Assembly (NCBI GenBank): GCA_963725185.1
Contig: CAVRXO010000006.1
Span: 2,852,001-2,916,000, forward strand
Direction of reading: 5' to 3'
Source of the DNA: VAZQ01 sp963725185
GTDB taxonomy: Bacteria > Pseudomonadota > Alphaproteobacteria > Rhizobiales > Xanthobacteraceae
DNA: 64,000 nt
Shown: in pieces, positions 36,888-46,804 of the stretch
Layout of the letters: each line of letters begins with the position of its first letter
Numbering within the stretch: the first letter of the stretch is position 1
The notes under the pieces: generated by a model
What the model saw: only the letters and a program-made list of their open reading frames with translations
Databases searched by the model: none
What the model was told of the DNA's origin: nothing
Program-made: the position numbers and the translations under genes

Positions 36888-38867
36888 ATGGAATCGATGT
36901 TGAACGCGGACCTTGCGGCCGCTCCGTCGCGTTCTCACGCCGTGGTGGTCGCTGCAAACGGCTCTTCGCCCAAACACGGTAACGGAGCCAAGTCGGCGCA
37001 TCGCAACAGCAATAGCTGGTTCCTGGCACTTACCGCCCTCGGCATCGTATATGGCGACATCGGCACCAGCCCGCTTTATACCTTCTCGGTCGCGCTCAAT
37101 GCCACCGGTCATGCGGTGCCGACAGCAAGCGACGTCCTCGGGATCGTGTCGCTGACCTTCTGGGCGCTGCTGCTGATGGTGTCGCTGAAATATGTCATTT
37201 TGGTCCTGCGCGCCGACAATGACGGCGAGGGTGGGATTCTGGCCTTGCTGGCGCTGGTGGCGTCCGACAAGATTGCCGACGGAGTGCGGGTCTCGGTTCT
37301 GGTTCTCCTCGGCGTGGCAGGCGCGGCGCTGCTCTATGGCGACGGCGTCATCACGCCCGCCATTTCGGTTCTCTCGGCAATGGAGGGACTGAAGCTCGCC
37401 GCGCCGGCCTTCGCGGGCTTCATCGTACCGGTCACGCTCGCGATCCTGGTTGCGTTGTTCGCTATCCAGCGGCGTGGAACTGCGAGCATCGGCCGGCTGT
37501 TCGGACCCATCATGGTGGTCTGGTTCGCCACCATCGGGGTGCTCGGCCTGGTCAATATCTGGCGCGCGCCGGTCATCGTGAAGGCGCTCAATCCGTTGGC
37601 GGCGGCGCGCTTCCTGGCGGCCGATCCCATCATCTCGGTCGCTGTCGTCGGCGCCGTGTTTCTGGCACTGACCGGCGGCGAGGCGCTCTACGCCGACATG
37701 GGCCATGTCGGCGCTCCCGCGATACGCCGGGCATGGTTTGGCTTGGTGCTGCCGGCCCTGCTGCTGTGCTATTTCGGCCAGGGCGCGCTGGTCCTGCTCG
37801 ATCCCGGCGCGATCGAAAGTCCGTTCTACAGCATGGCGCCCGGCTGGGCTCTCATTCCACTGATCGCGCTCGCGGCGGCCGCCACCATCATTGCCTCGCA
37901 ATCGCTCATTTCCGGCGTGTTCTCGTTGACCCGGCAAGCAATGCAGCTCGGGCTCTGCCCGCGCGCCCGCATCGTGCCGACCTCGAGCGAGGAGGCCGGT
38001 CAAGTCTACGTGCCGACCGCGAACTGGCTGCTGATGACCGGCACGCTCGTGATCGTGCTCCTGTTCAAGACATCGGACAATCTGGCTGGCGCCTACGGCA
38101 TCGCGGTCTCCGGCACCATGCTGGCCACCACCATCCTGCTCTTTCAGGTCGCGATCGGCCGCTGGAATTGGAAACCAGCGCTGGCCGTTCCGGTCATCGC
38201 GTTCTTCGCCACCATCGATTCAAGCTTCCTGGCGGCCAATTCCCTCAAGATCACGGATGGCGGCTGGTTCCCTATCACGGTCGGCGGTGGGATCGCGATC
38301 CTGATGCTGTGCTGGCGCGAAGGTGCGTCCGCGGTCAGGCATCGGCTTGATGCCATGTCGATGCCGCTCAAGGAATTCGTCGATCACATCGACGAGCGGG
38401 TCATCGGTCGTGCCCCCGGGGTCGGGGTCTGGCTCACCAAGGTGGCCCATGGCGCCTCCCCGATGTTGCTGCACCAGGTCCGGCACAACAGCGTGATGCA
38501 CAAGTCCGTGGTACTCATGACCTTCCTGCCAGACCGCCGGCCGCGCGTACCGTTCGAAGAGCGTCACGCGGTGGAGCGATTGGGCCACGGCTTCTTCCAC
38601 ATCCAGGTGAAGCTCGGATTCATGCAGACGCCAGACGTTCCGCTGACGCTCAGGAACTGCGAGTTGCTCGGCTTCGAGGTCGATTTCGATCATATCCATT
38701 ATTACATCGGCCACGAGATCGTCATCCGTCGCGCCAAGGATTCGGCGATGGGGCCTGTTTCGTTCGCGATCTTCGCCTTCTTGACGAAGATCGCGAGCCG
38801 CGCTCCCGACTTTTTCAGAATCCCCCATGCGGACTTGTCGGAGGTCGGGTTCCGCGTTGAGATCTAA
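36888..38867 (+). CDS. kup: Low-affinity potassium transporter Kup
   Basis: 659 aa, standard for Kup. After a 40-residue polar N-terminus comes the hallmark GIVYGDIGTSPLYTF, then about 12 membrane helices to residue ~480 (including LTGGEALYADMGHVG), and a cytosolic C-terminal domain. It takes up K+ with protons. Whether K+ controls it through the leader hairpin is only speculation. It converges with the last gene of the nitrilase operon, 54 bases apart. Confidence 0.96.
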   Translation: MESMLNADLAAAPSRSHAVVVAANGSSPKHGNGAKSAHRNSNSWFLALTALGIVYGDIGTSPLYTFSVALNATGHAVPTASDVLGIVSLTFWALLLMVSLKYVILVLRADNDGEGGILALLALVASDKIADGVRVSVLVLLGVAGAALLYGDGVITPAISVLSAMEGLKLAAPAFAGFIVPVTLAILVALFAIQRRGTASIGRLFGPIMVVWFATIGVLGLVNIWRAPVIVKALNPLAAARFLAADPIISVAVVGAVFLALTGGEALYADMGHVGAPAIRRAWFGLVLPALLLCYFGQGALVLLDPGAIESPFYSMAPGWALIPLIALAAAATIIASQSLISGVFSLTRQAMQLGLCPRARIVPTSSEEAGQVYVPTANWLLMTGTLVIVLLFKTSDNLAGAYGIAVSGTMLATTILLFQVAIGRWNWKPALAVPVIAFFATIDSSFLAANSLKITDGGWFPITVGGGIAILMLCWREGASAVRHRLDAMSMPLKEFVDHIDERVIGRAPGVGVWLTKVAHGASPMLLHQVRHNSVMHKSVVLMTFLPDRRPRVPFEERHAVERLGHGFFHIQVKLGFMQTPDVPLTLRNCELLGFEVDFDHIHYYIGHEIVIRRAKDSAMGPVSFAIFAFLTKIASRAPDFFRIPHADLSEVGFRVEI

Positions 38868-38920
38868 GGCTGCGGGCTCCGCCTGGCTGGGCTTGGGCGT
38901 CGCACGGATTCAGGGACCGC

Positions 38921-39811
38921 TCATCTCGACGTTGCCAGGGCACGGGCTGTGAATATCTCCGCGATGGTCAAGCCATCCGGCTCTCTCTGCAAGCGGTACC
39001 AATGGTCGAGGCGTTGCTCCTCCCGCCGGAACTGCAGGAGGCTCACGGCCACGCGCTCGCCGGGGTCGATATTGCGGCGATAGATGATGTCGCGTCGGCG
39101 GGTTGTCGGCCACGGCGCTTGGGTGCGGAAGAAAGCCCACTCCGCGCGATCCACGAATGCCTGAAAGCTCGCGAAATACAGGAAATCCGCGCCATTGAAA
39201 TCCTGTCCGGGGCACGGATCGACGATGAAGCGGTCGAGGACGGCCGCCTTGCGGCGCTCGAAACCCAGATGTGCGTCCCAACGGCCCGAGCGCAGGAGCG
39301 CGGTTTCCGCCGCGCACGCGACCGATTGCGGATCGAGCTCGACCCCGCGCAGGGCCGGTACCTCAACCCGCGCGATGGTGTGATTGTTTCCCTTCTCGGC
39401 GCGTCGGACGAAGGCCGAAGTCATCGCGATCTCGCCGACCCGGCCGCCGGCAACGGCGAGCTGGTGGACGCTCATGAAGCGCGTGCGCGATATCCGCGTG
39501 AGCCGGGACCGGAAGACGAGCTCGTCGTGCTCGTGCACGGTCTCGAATGCGGCATGGCGGATCGACACGCTGAGGAAGGCGGCATAGATCGGCCCGCCGG
39601 CCGGGTCGCGAAAATCAGGCGTGGCAAGATCCGCAGCCTCGGCGAGCAGGAACCAATGGCGGTGACCGCACTCCTTGAGCAGCCAAGTCTCCGATAATCC
39701 AAGCATGCACAGATGGGGCATTCCCAGCACGACCGCAGCCGGCAGCCTCGAGGAGGCCACGCCCCAGCTTTGCAGGCGCTTCACCTCGCGCGGAGAAAGG
39801 AGACTGTTCAT
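38921..39811 (-). CDS. LnmK/Pnap_2097-family hotdog-fold protein
   Basis: 296 aa from the ATG at 39811 (MNSLLSPREVKRL), 17 bases after the flavin oxidoreductase gene and so in the same operon. The block VVLGMPHLCMLGLSETWLLK followed by ECGHRHWFLLAE resembles the first hotdog domain of LnmK, a bifunctional acyltransferase/decarboxylase of polyketide pathways, and the related Pnap_2097 family. A second hotdog half follows (about 180-290). The reaction here is unknown. It is not one of the standard Nit1C genes, so its place at the operon end is notable. Family assignment is from memory of motifs. Confidence 0.7.
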   Translation of the reverse strand: MNSLLSPREVKRLQSWGVASSRLPAAVVLGMPHLCMLGLSETWLLKECGHRHWFLLAEAADLATPDFRDPAGGPIYAAFLSVSIRHAAFETVHEHDELVFRSRLTRISRTRFMSVHQLAVAGGRVGEIAMTSAFVRRAEKGNNHTIARVEVPALRGVELDPQSVACAAETALLRSGRWDAHLGFERRKAAVLDRFIVDPCPGQDFNGADFLYFASFQAFVDRAEWAFFRTQAPWPTTRRRDIIYRRNIDPGERVAVSLLQFRREEQRLDHWYRLQREPDGLTIAEIFTARALATSR

Positions 39812-39828
39812 GATGCTTGCGACCTTTC

Positions 39829-41130
39829 TTACGATCCGATAGCGGCTTCGTTGACGGCGCCCTGGCTGTCGGCGGGTGCCAGTCCGAGCCTTGCCTTGAT
39901 GTGCTCCGCCACGTGCTCCGCGTCCCGTGCCACGCCTGAAAATCGGCCCGAACCCCAGGTGTAAAGCCACGGCAGCCCCAGGAAATAGACGCCCGGGATC
40001 GGAGCCACGCCGCGCATATGACTGGGTTGACCGCGTCCGTTGAAGACCGGCAGGTCGATCCAGCTGTAGTCGGTGCGAAAGCCGATGCACCAGACGATCG
40101 ATGCGATGCCGGCCATCCGATAGTCGAGCGCGGGACGTTCCTGCTTCGGAACCCAGAGCGGGCGATAGCGAGGCTCCTCCGGCGCGCTGATCGCGTTCTT
40201 GCCGATGAAACCGTCGATACTGGTCTTGATGCTTTCGGAAACCTGATCGGCCTGGTCGAGGCACAGCGCGAGATCGTCGTCGAGAACCAGGCTGTCGCCC
40301 TTGACGTCCAGCAGGCGCCCGTAGAGCTCCATGCCTTCGAGCGCGCGCTGGCGCAGGTCGATGTCGCGCCCGCCGTCACGCCCGGTCACGTAGTGGTTGG
40401 TCTTGTCGCGCACGCCCTCGCGCAGCGGATGCTCATGCACCGGCAGATCGTAATATCCCATCAGGTGCAGCCACTCGACCACGTCCTTCCCGCGATAGCG
40501 CCGTGCCACCCTGGGGGCATCGCCGACGCAGAGATGGACCTTGCGGCCTGCGAGATGCAGATCCTCGGCGATCTGGCAGCCAGATTGGCCGCTGCCGACC
40601 ACCAGCACGGCACCGGGAGGCAACTGATCCGGATTGCGATAGTCCGAGGAATGAATCTGCACCATATCGCCCGGGAGCCGTTCGGCGCAGCGCGGGACAA
40701 TGGGGATCTGATAACCGCCGGCCGCGATCACCACCTGGTCCGCGCTGTGAAGCCCGTCGGTCGCCTCCAGCATGAATCCGTGCTGGGCGTTGGCGCGCAG
40801 GTTCCGCACCGCGACGCCTTCCCGCAGCGGCGGATTGAAGGATGACACGAAGGCGTCGACATATGCGATGATCTGGTCGCGCAGCATGAAGCCGTGCGGG
40901 TCCGGGCCCTGATAGGGGAAACCCGGCAATTGGCATTGCCAGTTCGGCGTCACCAGGCAGAACGAATCCCAGCGCTCGGCCCGCCAGGCATGGGCCGCGC
41001 GATGCTTTTCGAAGACGACGTGGTCGATCCCGCTGCGCGCGAGATGCCAGCTGACCGAGAGGCCGGCTTGGCCGCCGCCGATCACGGCGACGGCGTGGTG
41101 GGCGACCGGAGCTGGTTGGCGGATCGACAT
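39829..41130 (-). CDS. MSMEG_0569-family flavin-dependent oxidoreductase (Nit1C)
   Basis: 433 aa, intact. The FAD-binding GGGQAGLSVSWHL lies at about residues 18-30 and a second Rossmann motif VVGSGQSGCQIAEDL near 175, as in flavin monooxygenases of the Trk/FMO group. The characteristic C-terminus includes IPGVYFLGLPWLYTWGSGRF. The family is known only from nitrilase clusters of this type. The start at 41130 follows GAGGTGG, 9 bases after the MSMEG_0570-like gene. The oxidised substrate is unknown. Confidence 0.92.
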   Translation of the reverse strand: MSIRQPAPVAHHAVAVIGGGQAGLSVSWHLARSGIDHVVFEKHRAAHAWRAERWDSFCLVTPNWQCQLPGFPYQGPDPHGFMLRDQIIAYVDAFVSSFNPPLREGVAVRNLRANAQHGFMLEATDGLHSADQVVIAAGGYQIPIVPRCAERLPGDMVQIHSSDYRNPDQLPPGAVLVVGSGQSGCQIAEDLHLAGRKVHLCVGDAPRVARRYRGKDVVEWLHLMGYYDLPVHEHPLREGVRDKTNHYVTGRDGGRDIDLRQRALEGMELYGRLLDVKGDSLVLDDDLALCLDQADQVSESIKTSIDGFIGKNAISAPEEPRYRPLWVPKQERPALDYRMAGIASIVWCIGFRTDYSWIDLPVFNGRGQPSHMRGVAPIPGVYFLGLPWLYTWGSGRFSGVARDAEHVAEHIKARLGLAPADSQGAVNEAAIGS

Positions 41131-41139
41131 GACACCACC

Positions 41140-41427
41140 TCATTCCTCGAACGAATCGACGATCACGCAGGCGTCCGGGAGATGCGAGAATGCCTTGGCG
41201 GCGGTCTCGATCCGCGCCAGCTGGTCCATAGCGCTCGAGCAGGCAAAGCCGTATTTGGTCTTGACCCGTGCGCTTGCGATGTTGAGCGCGGTGCGGCTCC
41301 TCCCGACGAAGTCGGCGAGCCGATAGGTTGCCCCCGGCGCCAGGTAGTCCTTCACCACCAGCGAGGGCGAATAGCAGGTCTCCGCCCTGCCATCCGGCCA
41401 CCGGATGAGAAAGCGCATTTCAGGCAT
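41140..41427 (-). CDS. MSMEG_0570-family nitrogen starvation response protein (Nit1C)
   Basis: 95 aa from the ATG at 41427 (MPEMRFLIRWPDGR), matching the small protein found in every cluster of this type. Blocks RFLIRWPDGRAETCYSPSL and GATYRLADFVGRSRTALN are visible. No enzymatic motif is apparent. Its start overlaps the end of the glycosyltransferase gene by eight bases. Confidence 0.9.
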   Translation of the reverse strand: MPEMRFLIRWPDGRAETCYSPSLVVKDYLAPGATYRLADFVGRSRTALNIASARVKTKYGFACSSAMDQLARIETAAKAFSHLPDACVIVDSFEE

Positions 41428-42613
41428 CGGTCGCCTCCAGGGCCTGCTCTCCCAGCCTGCGATAGCCCGGGAGATGGGCTTGCGCGGTGCGCAGCCAATC
41501 GTGTCGCCTCGCGATCCGGAAGCCGCGCGCGGTTCGATCCGGCCGGCGCGCAGCGATCGAGCGATGCCGTCATGGCGCCGGCGATCGAAGCGGTGTCGAG
41601 CGGGTCGCACCACAGGACGTCGTCGTCGCCGAGATATTCGGTGAACGGCGCGATGCGCGATGTCACCACCGGCACGCCGCTCGCCATCGCCTCCAGCACC
41701 ACGAGGCCGAACCCTTCCTTGGTCGACGGAAACACCAGCGCGGTCGCAGCGCGATAGAGCGCCGGCATCAGCTCCTGCGGCCATGGTCCGGTTCGGATCA
41801 CGGCACCCGCGGGCAGGCCGCTTTGTGCCAGCAATGTGGGCAAATCGCCCCTGGTAGGCGTCGTGGTCGAGGAGCGAGGCGCCGCCGGCGATCAGGAGGC
41901 GGCACGACGGCTGCCGCGACTGCAGCATGTGGAAGGCTTCGAGAAGCCTGATCGTGTTCTTGCGTTCCTCGACGCCGCCGACCGCCAGGAAGACGGCGGC
42001 GCCGGCCGGCAGGCTCAGCCGCGCACTGCAGCGCGGCGTCGGTCGCATCTCGTGCCGGCGAGAAACGCGTTGTGTCGACGCCATTGCCGACATGGCCTGC
42101 ATCCACACCGAACTCGCGCGCCAGCCGGTCGACGCCAGACGCCGCTGACGACGAACAAACGGTCGGCTGCCGTGATCGGCACGCAATTGCAGGCGCGCGA
42201 GGCGTTCATCGGCGAACGTATCGACGTGGTGCACGGTGCGGGCAAAGCCTCGCGATCAGGCCGCGCGCCTTGAGCGTCGCCAAGCGCATTTCCCGAGATC
42301 CCGTCCTGCGCGTGCCAGATGTCGAAGCCGCGATGTTTGGCCATTTCGAAATGACGGACGTAGTCGGCGATCCGGGTTTCGACCATGGCGGTCACGTCGC
42401 GTCCGACCGGCGACGCCGGCGACGCTCGACGGTGCGGCAAGCGTGCGGCGGAAAGAAGCCGGCGCCGGTCGCGTCCGGGGCGTGCACCGTCACATCGTGA
42501 CCGAGCCGGCACAGCGCGTCGCCAAGCTCAAGCGCGTGGACGACCCCGCCGCGCGGATTGGTCGAATGGGTGAGGATCGCGATGCGCGGCGCGTTTCTCA
42601 TGCAAGGGCTCAT
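41420..42613 (-). CDS. MSMEG_0565-family glycosyltransferase (Nit1C), multiply frameshifted
   Basis: Joined frames give a GT4-type glycosyltransferase of about 390 aa. It starts MSPCMRNAPRIAILTHSTNP at 42613 (ATGA overlap with the upstream stop). It continues through FDIWHAQDGISGNAL, HHVDTFADERLARLQLR, RLFVVSGVWRR, DAGHVGNGVDTTRFSP, VFLAVGGVEERKNTIRLLEA, RTGPWPQELMPALYRAA and FPSTKEGFGLVVLEAMASG, and ends RRLGEQALEATDA at 41420. About eight shifts occur, nearly all fitting one extra base. Sugar donor and acceptor are unknown. Coding content is conserved throughout, so I do not call it a pseudogene. Confidence 0.82.
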
Positions 42614-43609
42614 GCGAACGATGCTGCAAGCACTTGAGCTTGCCTGCAGCCGATGAGCGGTTCGCGCGCAAGGTCCCAGATGGTCTCGGCTGCGGCGCCG
42701 TCGCGGATGGCGACACGCAGTGATCCGCCGTCATGGTTCCGATGTCCGCTGCCGCGATGCCGCGCTCATGGAAACGCGTCAGCACGGCCGGCAAGTTCGC
42801 GGGTGCAACCGCCAGCAGATAGCCGTAGCTCGGAAAGGTCAGCAGCCAGCGCTCGAGCGGCACGCCCGCCGGCCTGCGGTACCCGCCCGACATCGATCGT
42901 AGCGCCGACGCCGGAGCATTCCGCCAGCATCATCGCGGTGCCGACGATCCCGCCCTGGGAGATGTCCTTGGCGGCTGCCGCCAATCCGGCCTCGGCGATC
43001 GCGGGCAGCACGTCCGAGGTCGGCGCGCAGCCGCGCCGCGGGCGCGGTCGTGGCAGCTTCCCAATTCGAGAACGGCTCGCGATAGCGGCCGCGCAGGTCG
43101 ATCGCCGCAACCAGGCGGTCGCCGGGCCGTCGCGTCGAACGAGGTGAGCAGACGCTTGGCGCGGCCGAGGATCGCGACCGACAGTTGGCCGCGGTCGGTG
43201 CGGGTATTGGTGTGCCCGCCGACCACCGGGCACGCCGAACGCTGCCGAGGCCGCGCGCATGCCGGCCAGCACCGGTGCTGCGTCGGCCTCGCCCGCCGCC
43301 CAGACGGCATCGACCACGGCGATCGGCCGTCCGCCCATGGCGGCGATGTCGGAGACGTTGACCATGACGCCGCACCAGCCGGCGAACCATGGATCGCCGC
43401 GCCACGAACTCGTTCATGAAGCCTTCGATCGCGAGCAGCAGAAAGCCGTCGCCGTCCGGGATTGCCGCACAGTCATCGCCCGCCGGGACCGCGCTTGCGG
43501 CCGACAATCCGAGCTGTCCGACGACTGCGGCAATGTCGTGCTTCGCCGCAAGGCCGCGGCTCGACCGCAGCTTGGCGGCAAGGTCGGTGAGGGCGACGGC
43601 GCCGAGCAT
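42610..43609 (-). CDS. AIR-synthase-like protein, MSMEG_0567/Sll0787 family (Nit1C), multiply frameshifted
   Basis: Joined frames give a PurM/SelD/HypE-like ATP-binding protein of about 330 aa: LAAKHDIAAVVGQLGLSAAS, VPAGDDCAAIPDGDGFLLLA, then VMVNVSDIAAMGGRPIAVVD, GGHTNTRTDRGQLSVAILG, KDISQGGIVGTAMMLAECSG, LLTFPSYGYLLAVAPANLPA, and a last part ending QAQVLAASFA at 42610. The DDCA and VNVSDIAAMGG motifs are those of AIR synthase-related ATP-grasping proteins. About six shifts, consistent with extra bases. It overlaps its neighbours by 1 base (start) and 4 bases (stop). Likely activates a substrate as a phosphate; the substrate is unknown. Confidence 0.82.
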
Positions 43610-44152
43610 CAGGCGGCCTTCTTCGGCAACGACAGAAATCCGATCTCGGCATCAGCGATCGGCGGGTAGTAGGCGAGATCGGCCTGCATGAAATGATGCG
43701 GACGGCCGTGGATGGTGACCTCCGCGAGCGTGGCCCAGCGCAGCCGCCGGAACAGCAGCGCGTTCTGGCTCTGCACATGCGCAAGGAAGCGTCGGCAGCC
43801 CCTGGCATGGGCCGACGACACCGCGAGGCGGATCAGCGAAGTGCCGAGCGCTCCGATCTTGCGGTAGTCGGCGGCAACCGCGAGGCGCGATCCCCACCAC
43901 ACGCCCGGCTCGGCCTCATGGATGCGGACCGTGCCGACGACCTCTTGCGAAACGACGCCGAAGCGAGGAGATGGCAACGATCGGGATCGCCACCTCGTCG
44001 ATCGCGTCGCGATCGTCGCCCGAGAATATGCCCTGCTCCTCGCAAAAGACCCGGCGCCGCAGCGCGGCGGCCTCGCGGCGCTCCCATCCGTCGGTCGCGA
44101 ACTTGACTCGATATTCCGATGGCAGGAAGGCGGGAAACGGATCGAAGATCAT
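43609..44152 (-). CDS. MSMEG_0567-type GNAT acetyltransferase (Nit1C), one frameshift
   Basis: About 180 aa after removing one base near 43965. It reads MIFDPFPAFLPSEYRVKFAT... to IPIVAISS, then FGVVSQEVVGTVRIHEAEPG onward, ending LSLPKKAA at 43609. The GNAT core with RLAVAADYRKIGALGTSLIR is visible. In some genomes this domain and the AIR-synthase-like part are fused; here they are separate frames overlapping as TGATG. Acetyl acceptor unknown. Confidence 0.85.
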
Positions 44153-45278
44153 GGCGTCGCCTCCCGCTCATAGGTCGACAGGGCCGAGCAGGCGCCGCAT
44201 TTGCCGCAGCCGGCCTTGATGTCGGTTGCCCGCAATCCGCCGGCCCGCAGCATCCGCGCCAGCGATCCGCAGAATCTCGTGCATGAAAGCCGGCGATGGC
44301 GCCGGATGGCTTTCCAAGCGGCGTGCCCGAGATCGGCACGAACGGCACGACGAACGGATAGACCCCGAGCGCGATCAGCTGCTCGCAGGTGGTCGAGGAT
44401 CGTTTCCTTGGTATCGCCCAGCCCGGCCAGGATATAGGTCGACACCTGTCCGCGTCCGAACACCGGAACGGCCGCTGCGAAGGCCTCCAGATAGCGCGTC
44501 GACGGGTACCTGCGCCTTGCCGGGCATGATCCGTGCGCGCAGCCCGGGCGTGATCACCTCGAGATGCATGCCGAGCGCGTCGATGCCGGCGTCGTGCATG
44601 CGCGCGAACCAGATGTCCTCGTCCGGCGGCTCGCATTGCCCCTGGATCGGCAGGTCGACCTTGGCCTTCACGGCCGCCGCGCTCTCGGCCAGGATCGCAG
44701 CGCCGCGATCGCGCCCGGACGGCGTGCCGGTCGTCATGACCATGTGCTTGACGCCGTCGAGCTCGACGGCGGCGGCGGCGACCTCGGCCAGCTGCGCGGG
44801 CGTCTTGCGCTCGATGGTCCGGCCGGCCGCGAGCGACTGGCCGATGGCGCAGAACTGGCAGGTCTTGGTCCGGCTCTGATAGCGAATGCAGGTCTGCAGC
44901 ACCGTGGTCGCGAGCACGTCGCGGCCATGCAGCACGGCGATCTTCCAGTAGGGGATCCCGTCCGCGGTGCTGCGGTCGTAGAAGCGCGGGCGCAGCGGGA
45001 AGCTTACCTCCCCCAGCACCATGCCGTCGCGACGGATATGGCTGCGGCCGGATGCGTCCGGCTTCTCGACCACATACGGGACTCTCGAAGGCCGGCGCCG
45101 TGTGCACCGGCACCATGACGGTCATGCCGTCGACGGTCATGGCCTTGTGGTCGGAGGGACCCGCGCCGCCGCGGCGGCTCTCGTGGCCGGCCCTCGGATC
45201 AACGAGTCGAACCCCGAAGGACTGCAACTCGTTGATCAACTGCTCGGTCGGCATGGCCGTTCGTGTCGTCGGCTTCAT
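44149..45278 (-). CDS. MSMEG_0568-family radical SAM protein (Nit1C), multiply frameshifted
   Basis: Joined frames give about 370 aa: MPTEQLINELQSFGVRLVDP near the start, IPYWKIAVLHGRDVLATTVL, then TCIRYQSRTKTCQFCAIGQS, which carries the cluster cysteines as C-X10-C-X2-C. IQGQCEPPDEDIWFARMHDA, STYILAGLGDTKETILDH, GVYPFVVPFVPISGTPL and IKAGCGKCGACSALSTYERE follow, with extra cysteines at the C-terminus. Five shifts (about 45080, 44505, 44388, 44313, 44272) all fit one extra base. The start at 45278 or 45254 is uncertain. The widely spaced cysteines resemble lipoyl/biotin synthase-like relatives. Reaction unknown. Confidence 0.83.
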
Positions 45279-46275
45279 CGGACGCACTCTGGTTCAATAA
45301 TTCATGGTTCGATAATTCATGCAGGGGGCTCGACCGGGCCGCGCTCTCGATCTCCATCGGCCGCGCCGGGCGGTTGTCGAGCACGAGCTTGAGCAGCTCG
45401 GGACGTGCGTAATGGCCGACCGAATCCATCATCCGCTTGCGCTTGACGATGAGGCTCATGTCGAGATCGGCCGTGAGAATTCCCTCGCCCTGGGTGAGCG
45501 GCGGCACCAGATGCGCGCCCTCCGGCGAGACGATTGCGGTCATGCAGCCGCCGCGCAACGCCTTGCGCAGCTTCTCGTCGGGCGAGATCCTGGCGATCTG
45601 CTCCTCGCTGAGCCAGCCGGTCGCGTTCACCACGAAGCAGCCGCTCTCGAGCGCATGGTGGCGGATCGTCACCTCGATCTGCTCGGCGAAGATCGGCCCG
45701 ACCATCGAGCCGGGAAATTGCGCGACATGAATTTCTTCATGCTGCGCCATGAGGGCATAGCGGGCGAGCGGATTGTAGTGCTCCCAGCAGGCCAGCGCGC
45801 CGATGCGCCCGACCGCGGTCGGAACGACCGTGAGGCCGGCGCCGTCGCCCTGGCCCCAGATCATGCGCTCGTGGAAGGTGGGGGTGATCTTGCGGCGTCT
45901 GAGCGCGAGCCGGCCGTCAGCGTCGAACACCAGCTGCGTGTTGTAGAGCGATCCGTGATCGCGCTCGTTGACGCCGAGCACGACCACGATCGCATGGCGC
46001 TTTGCCAGCGCGCCAACCGCTTCCGTGACCGGTCCGGGAACCACCACCGCGTTCTCGTAGAGGCGGACATGCTCCGCCCCGGTGAGCACCGGCGGTTGGA
46101 CGAAGGAGAAGTACGGGTACCAGGGCACGAAGGTCTCGGGGAAGACCACGAGCCGCGCACCTTTGTCCGCCGCCTCGGCGATCGCGGCGAGAACCTTCGA
46201 CACGGTCCCGCCGGAGGTTTCGAGGTCCGGCGCCATCTGAACCGCCGCGATACGAACCAAGGCTTTCTCGGCCAT
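45199..46275 (-). CDS. Nit6803-family nitrilase (Nit1C)
   Basis: 358 aa. The nitrilase catalytic triad is intact: E47 (VVFPETFVPWYPY), K129 (LRRRKITPTFHER) and C163 (GALACWEHYNPLARY). It hydrolyses nitriles to acid and ammonia; cluster homologues in cyanide-using bacteria are thought to act on cyanide-derived or small nitriles. The last about 30 residues overlap the radical SAM start in another frame. They include a 15-bp near-perfect tandem duplication (45291-45320, encoding HELSN/HELLN), so the natural end may lie a little earlier. Confidence 0.93.
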   Translation of the reverse strand: MAEKALVRIAAVQMAPDLETSGGTVSKVLAAIAEAADKGARLVVFPETFVPWYPYFSFVQPPVLTGAEHVRLYENAVVVPGPVTEAVGALAKRHAIVVVLGVNERDHGSLYNTQLVFDADGRLALRRRKITPTFHERMIWGQGDGAGLTVVPTAVGRIGALACWEHYNPLARYALMAQHEEIHVAQFPGSMVGPIFAEQIEVTIRHHALESGCFVVNATGWLSEEQIARISPDEKLRKALRGGCMTAIVSPEGAHLVPPLTQGEGILTADLDMSLIVKRKRMMDSVGHYARPELLKLVLDNRPARPMEIESAARSSPLHELSNHELLNQSASDEADDTNGHADRAVDQRVAVLRGSTR

Positions 46276-46311
46276 GCCGCTTTCCTCCGCGATGCTTGAG
46301 CGCGCGCGGCC

Positions 46312-46794
46312 TCACACCGTCCAGGTGTGGAGCATGAAGGCGTTGTCGCGGCGGTGCAGAAGTATGAGATCGAGGACGTCGAGCGGACTGATCGGACGGA
46401 TGCCGGGGATCAACGAGGGTTCGCCGTGACCGTAGAGCATCTGGAGCGCGAAGCGGCAGGCGAAGACCTCGCCGCCTTCGCTCATGAACTTGGCAAGCTG
46501 ATTGTTGAAGTTCTGAGCACCCGGGAAAGGCTCGTCGCCCAATTTGGGAAAGCCGCGTTGCACGCCGAGCGTCACACCCGGTCCGTAAAGCAGGATCGTC
46601 GTCTTGAACCCCTTGCGCTGGAGCCGCAGCGCTTGAAGGATGTTCACCAGGCCGATGGAGCCTTCGAAGGCAACGGTGTGGAAGGTCACGAGCGCCTTCT
46701 CGCCCGGTTCGGCTTTGACGTCCTCGAAGACCTTCTCTTCGTAATCGACCAGGTAGTCGCCCTTCTTGTGGGCAGGCATGGTCACGGCAGGCAT
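46312..46794 (-). CDS. MSMEG_0572/Sll0783-family nitrogen starvation response protein (Nit1C)
   Basis: 160 aa from the ATG at 46794 (MPAVTMPAHKKGDYLVD), with AAGGAG at 46802-46807. The DsrE-like core has VTFHTVAFEGSIGLVNILQA, LLYGPGVTLGVQRGFPKLGD and GEVFACRFALQMLYGHGE. In Synechocystis the homologue sll0783 is induced by nitrogen starvation and needed for PHB accumulation. It is the first gene of the operon, downstream of a sigma-54 promoter. The upstream frame to 46908 is rejected because it would cover the promoter. Confidence 0.93.
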   Translation of the reverse strand: MPAVTMPAHKKGDYLVDYEEKVFEDVKAEPGEKALVTFHTVAFEGSIGLVNILQALRLQRKGFKTTILLYGPGVTLGVQRGFPKLGDEPFPGAQNFNNQLAKFMSEGGEVFACRFALQMLYGHGEPSLIPGIRPISPLDVLDLILLHRRDNAFMLHTWTV

Positions 46795-46804
46795 GGTCCA
46801 CTCC

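Noticed and set aside
41420..45278. Nit1C middle genes as decayed pseudogenes
   Set aside because: The protein sequence is conserved on both sides of every shift, no stops accumulate, and the shifts nearly all have the same sign, as expected of insertion errors.
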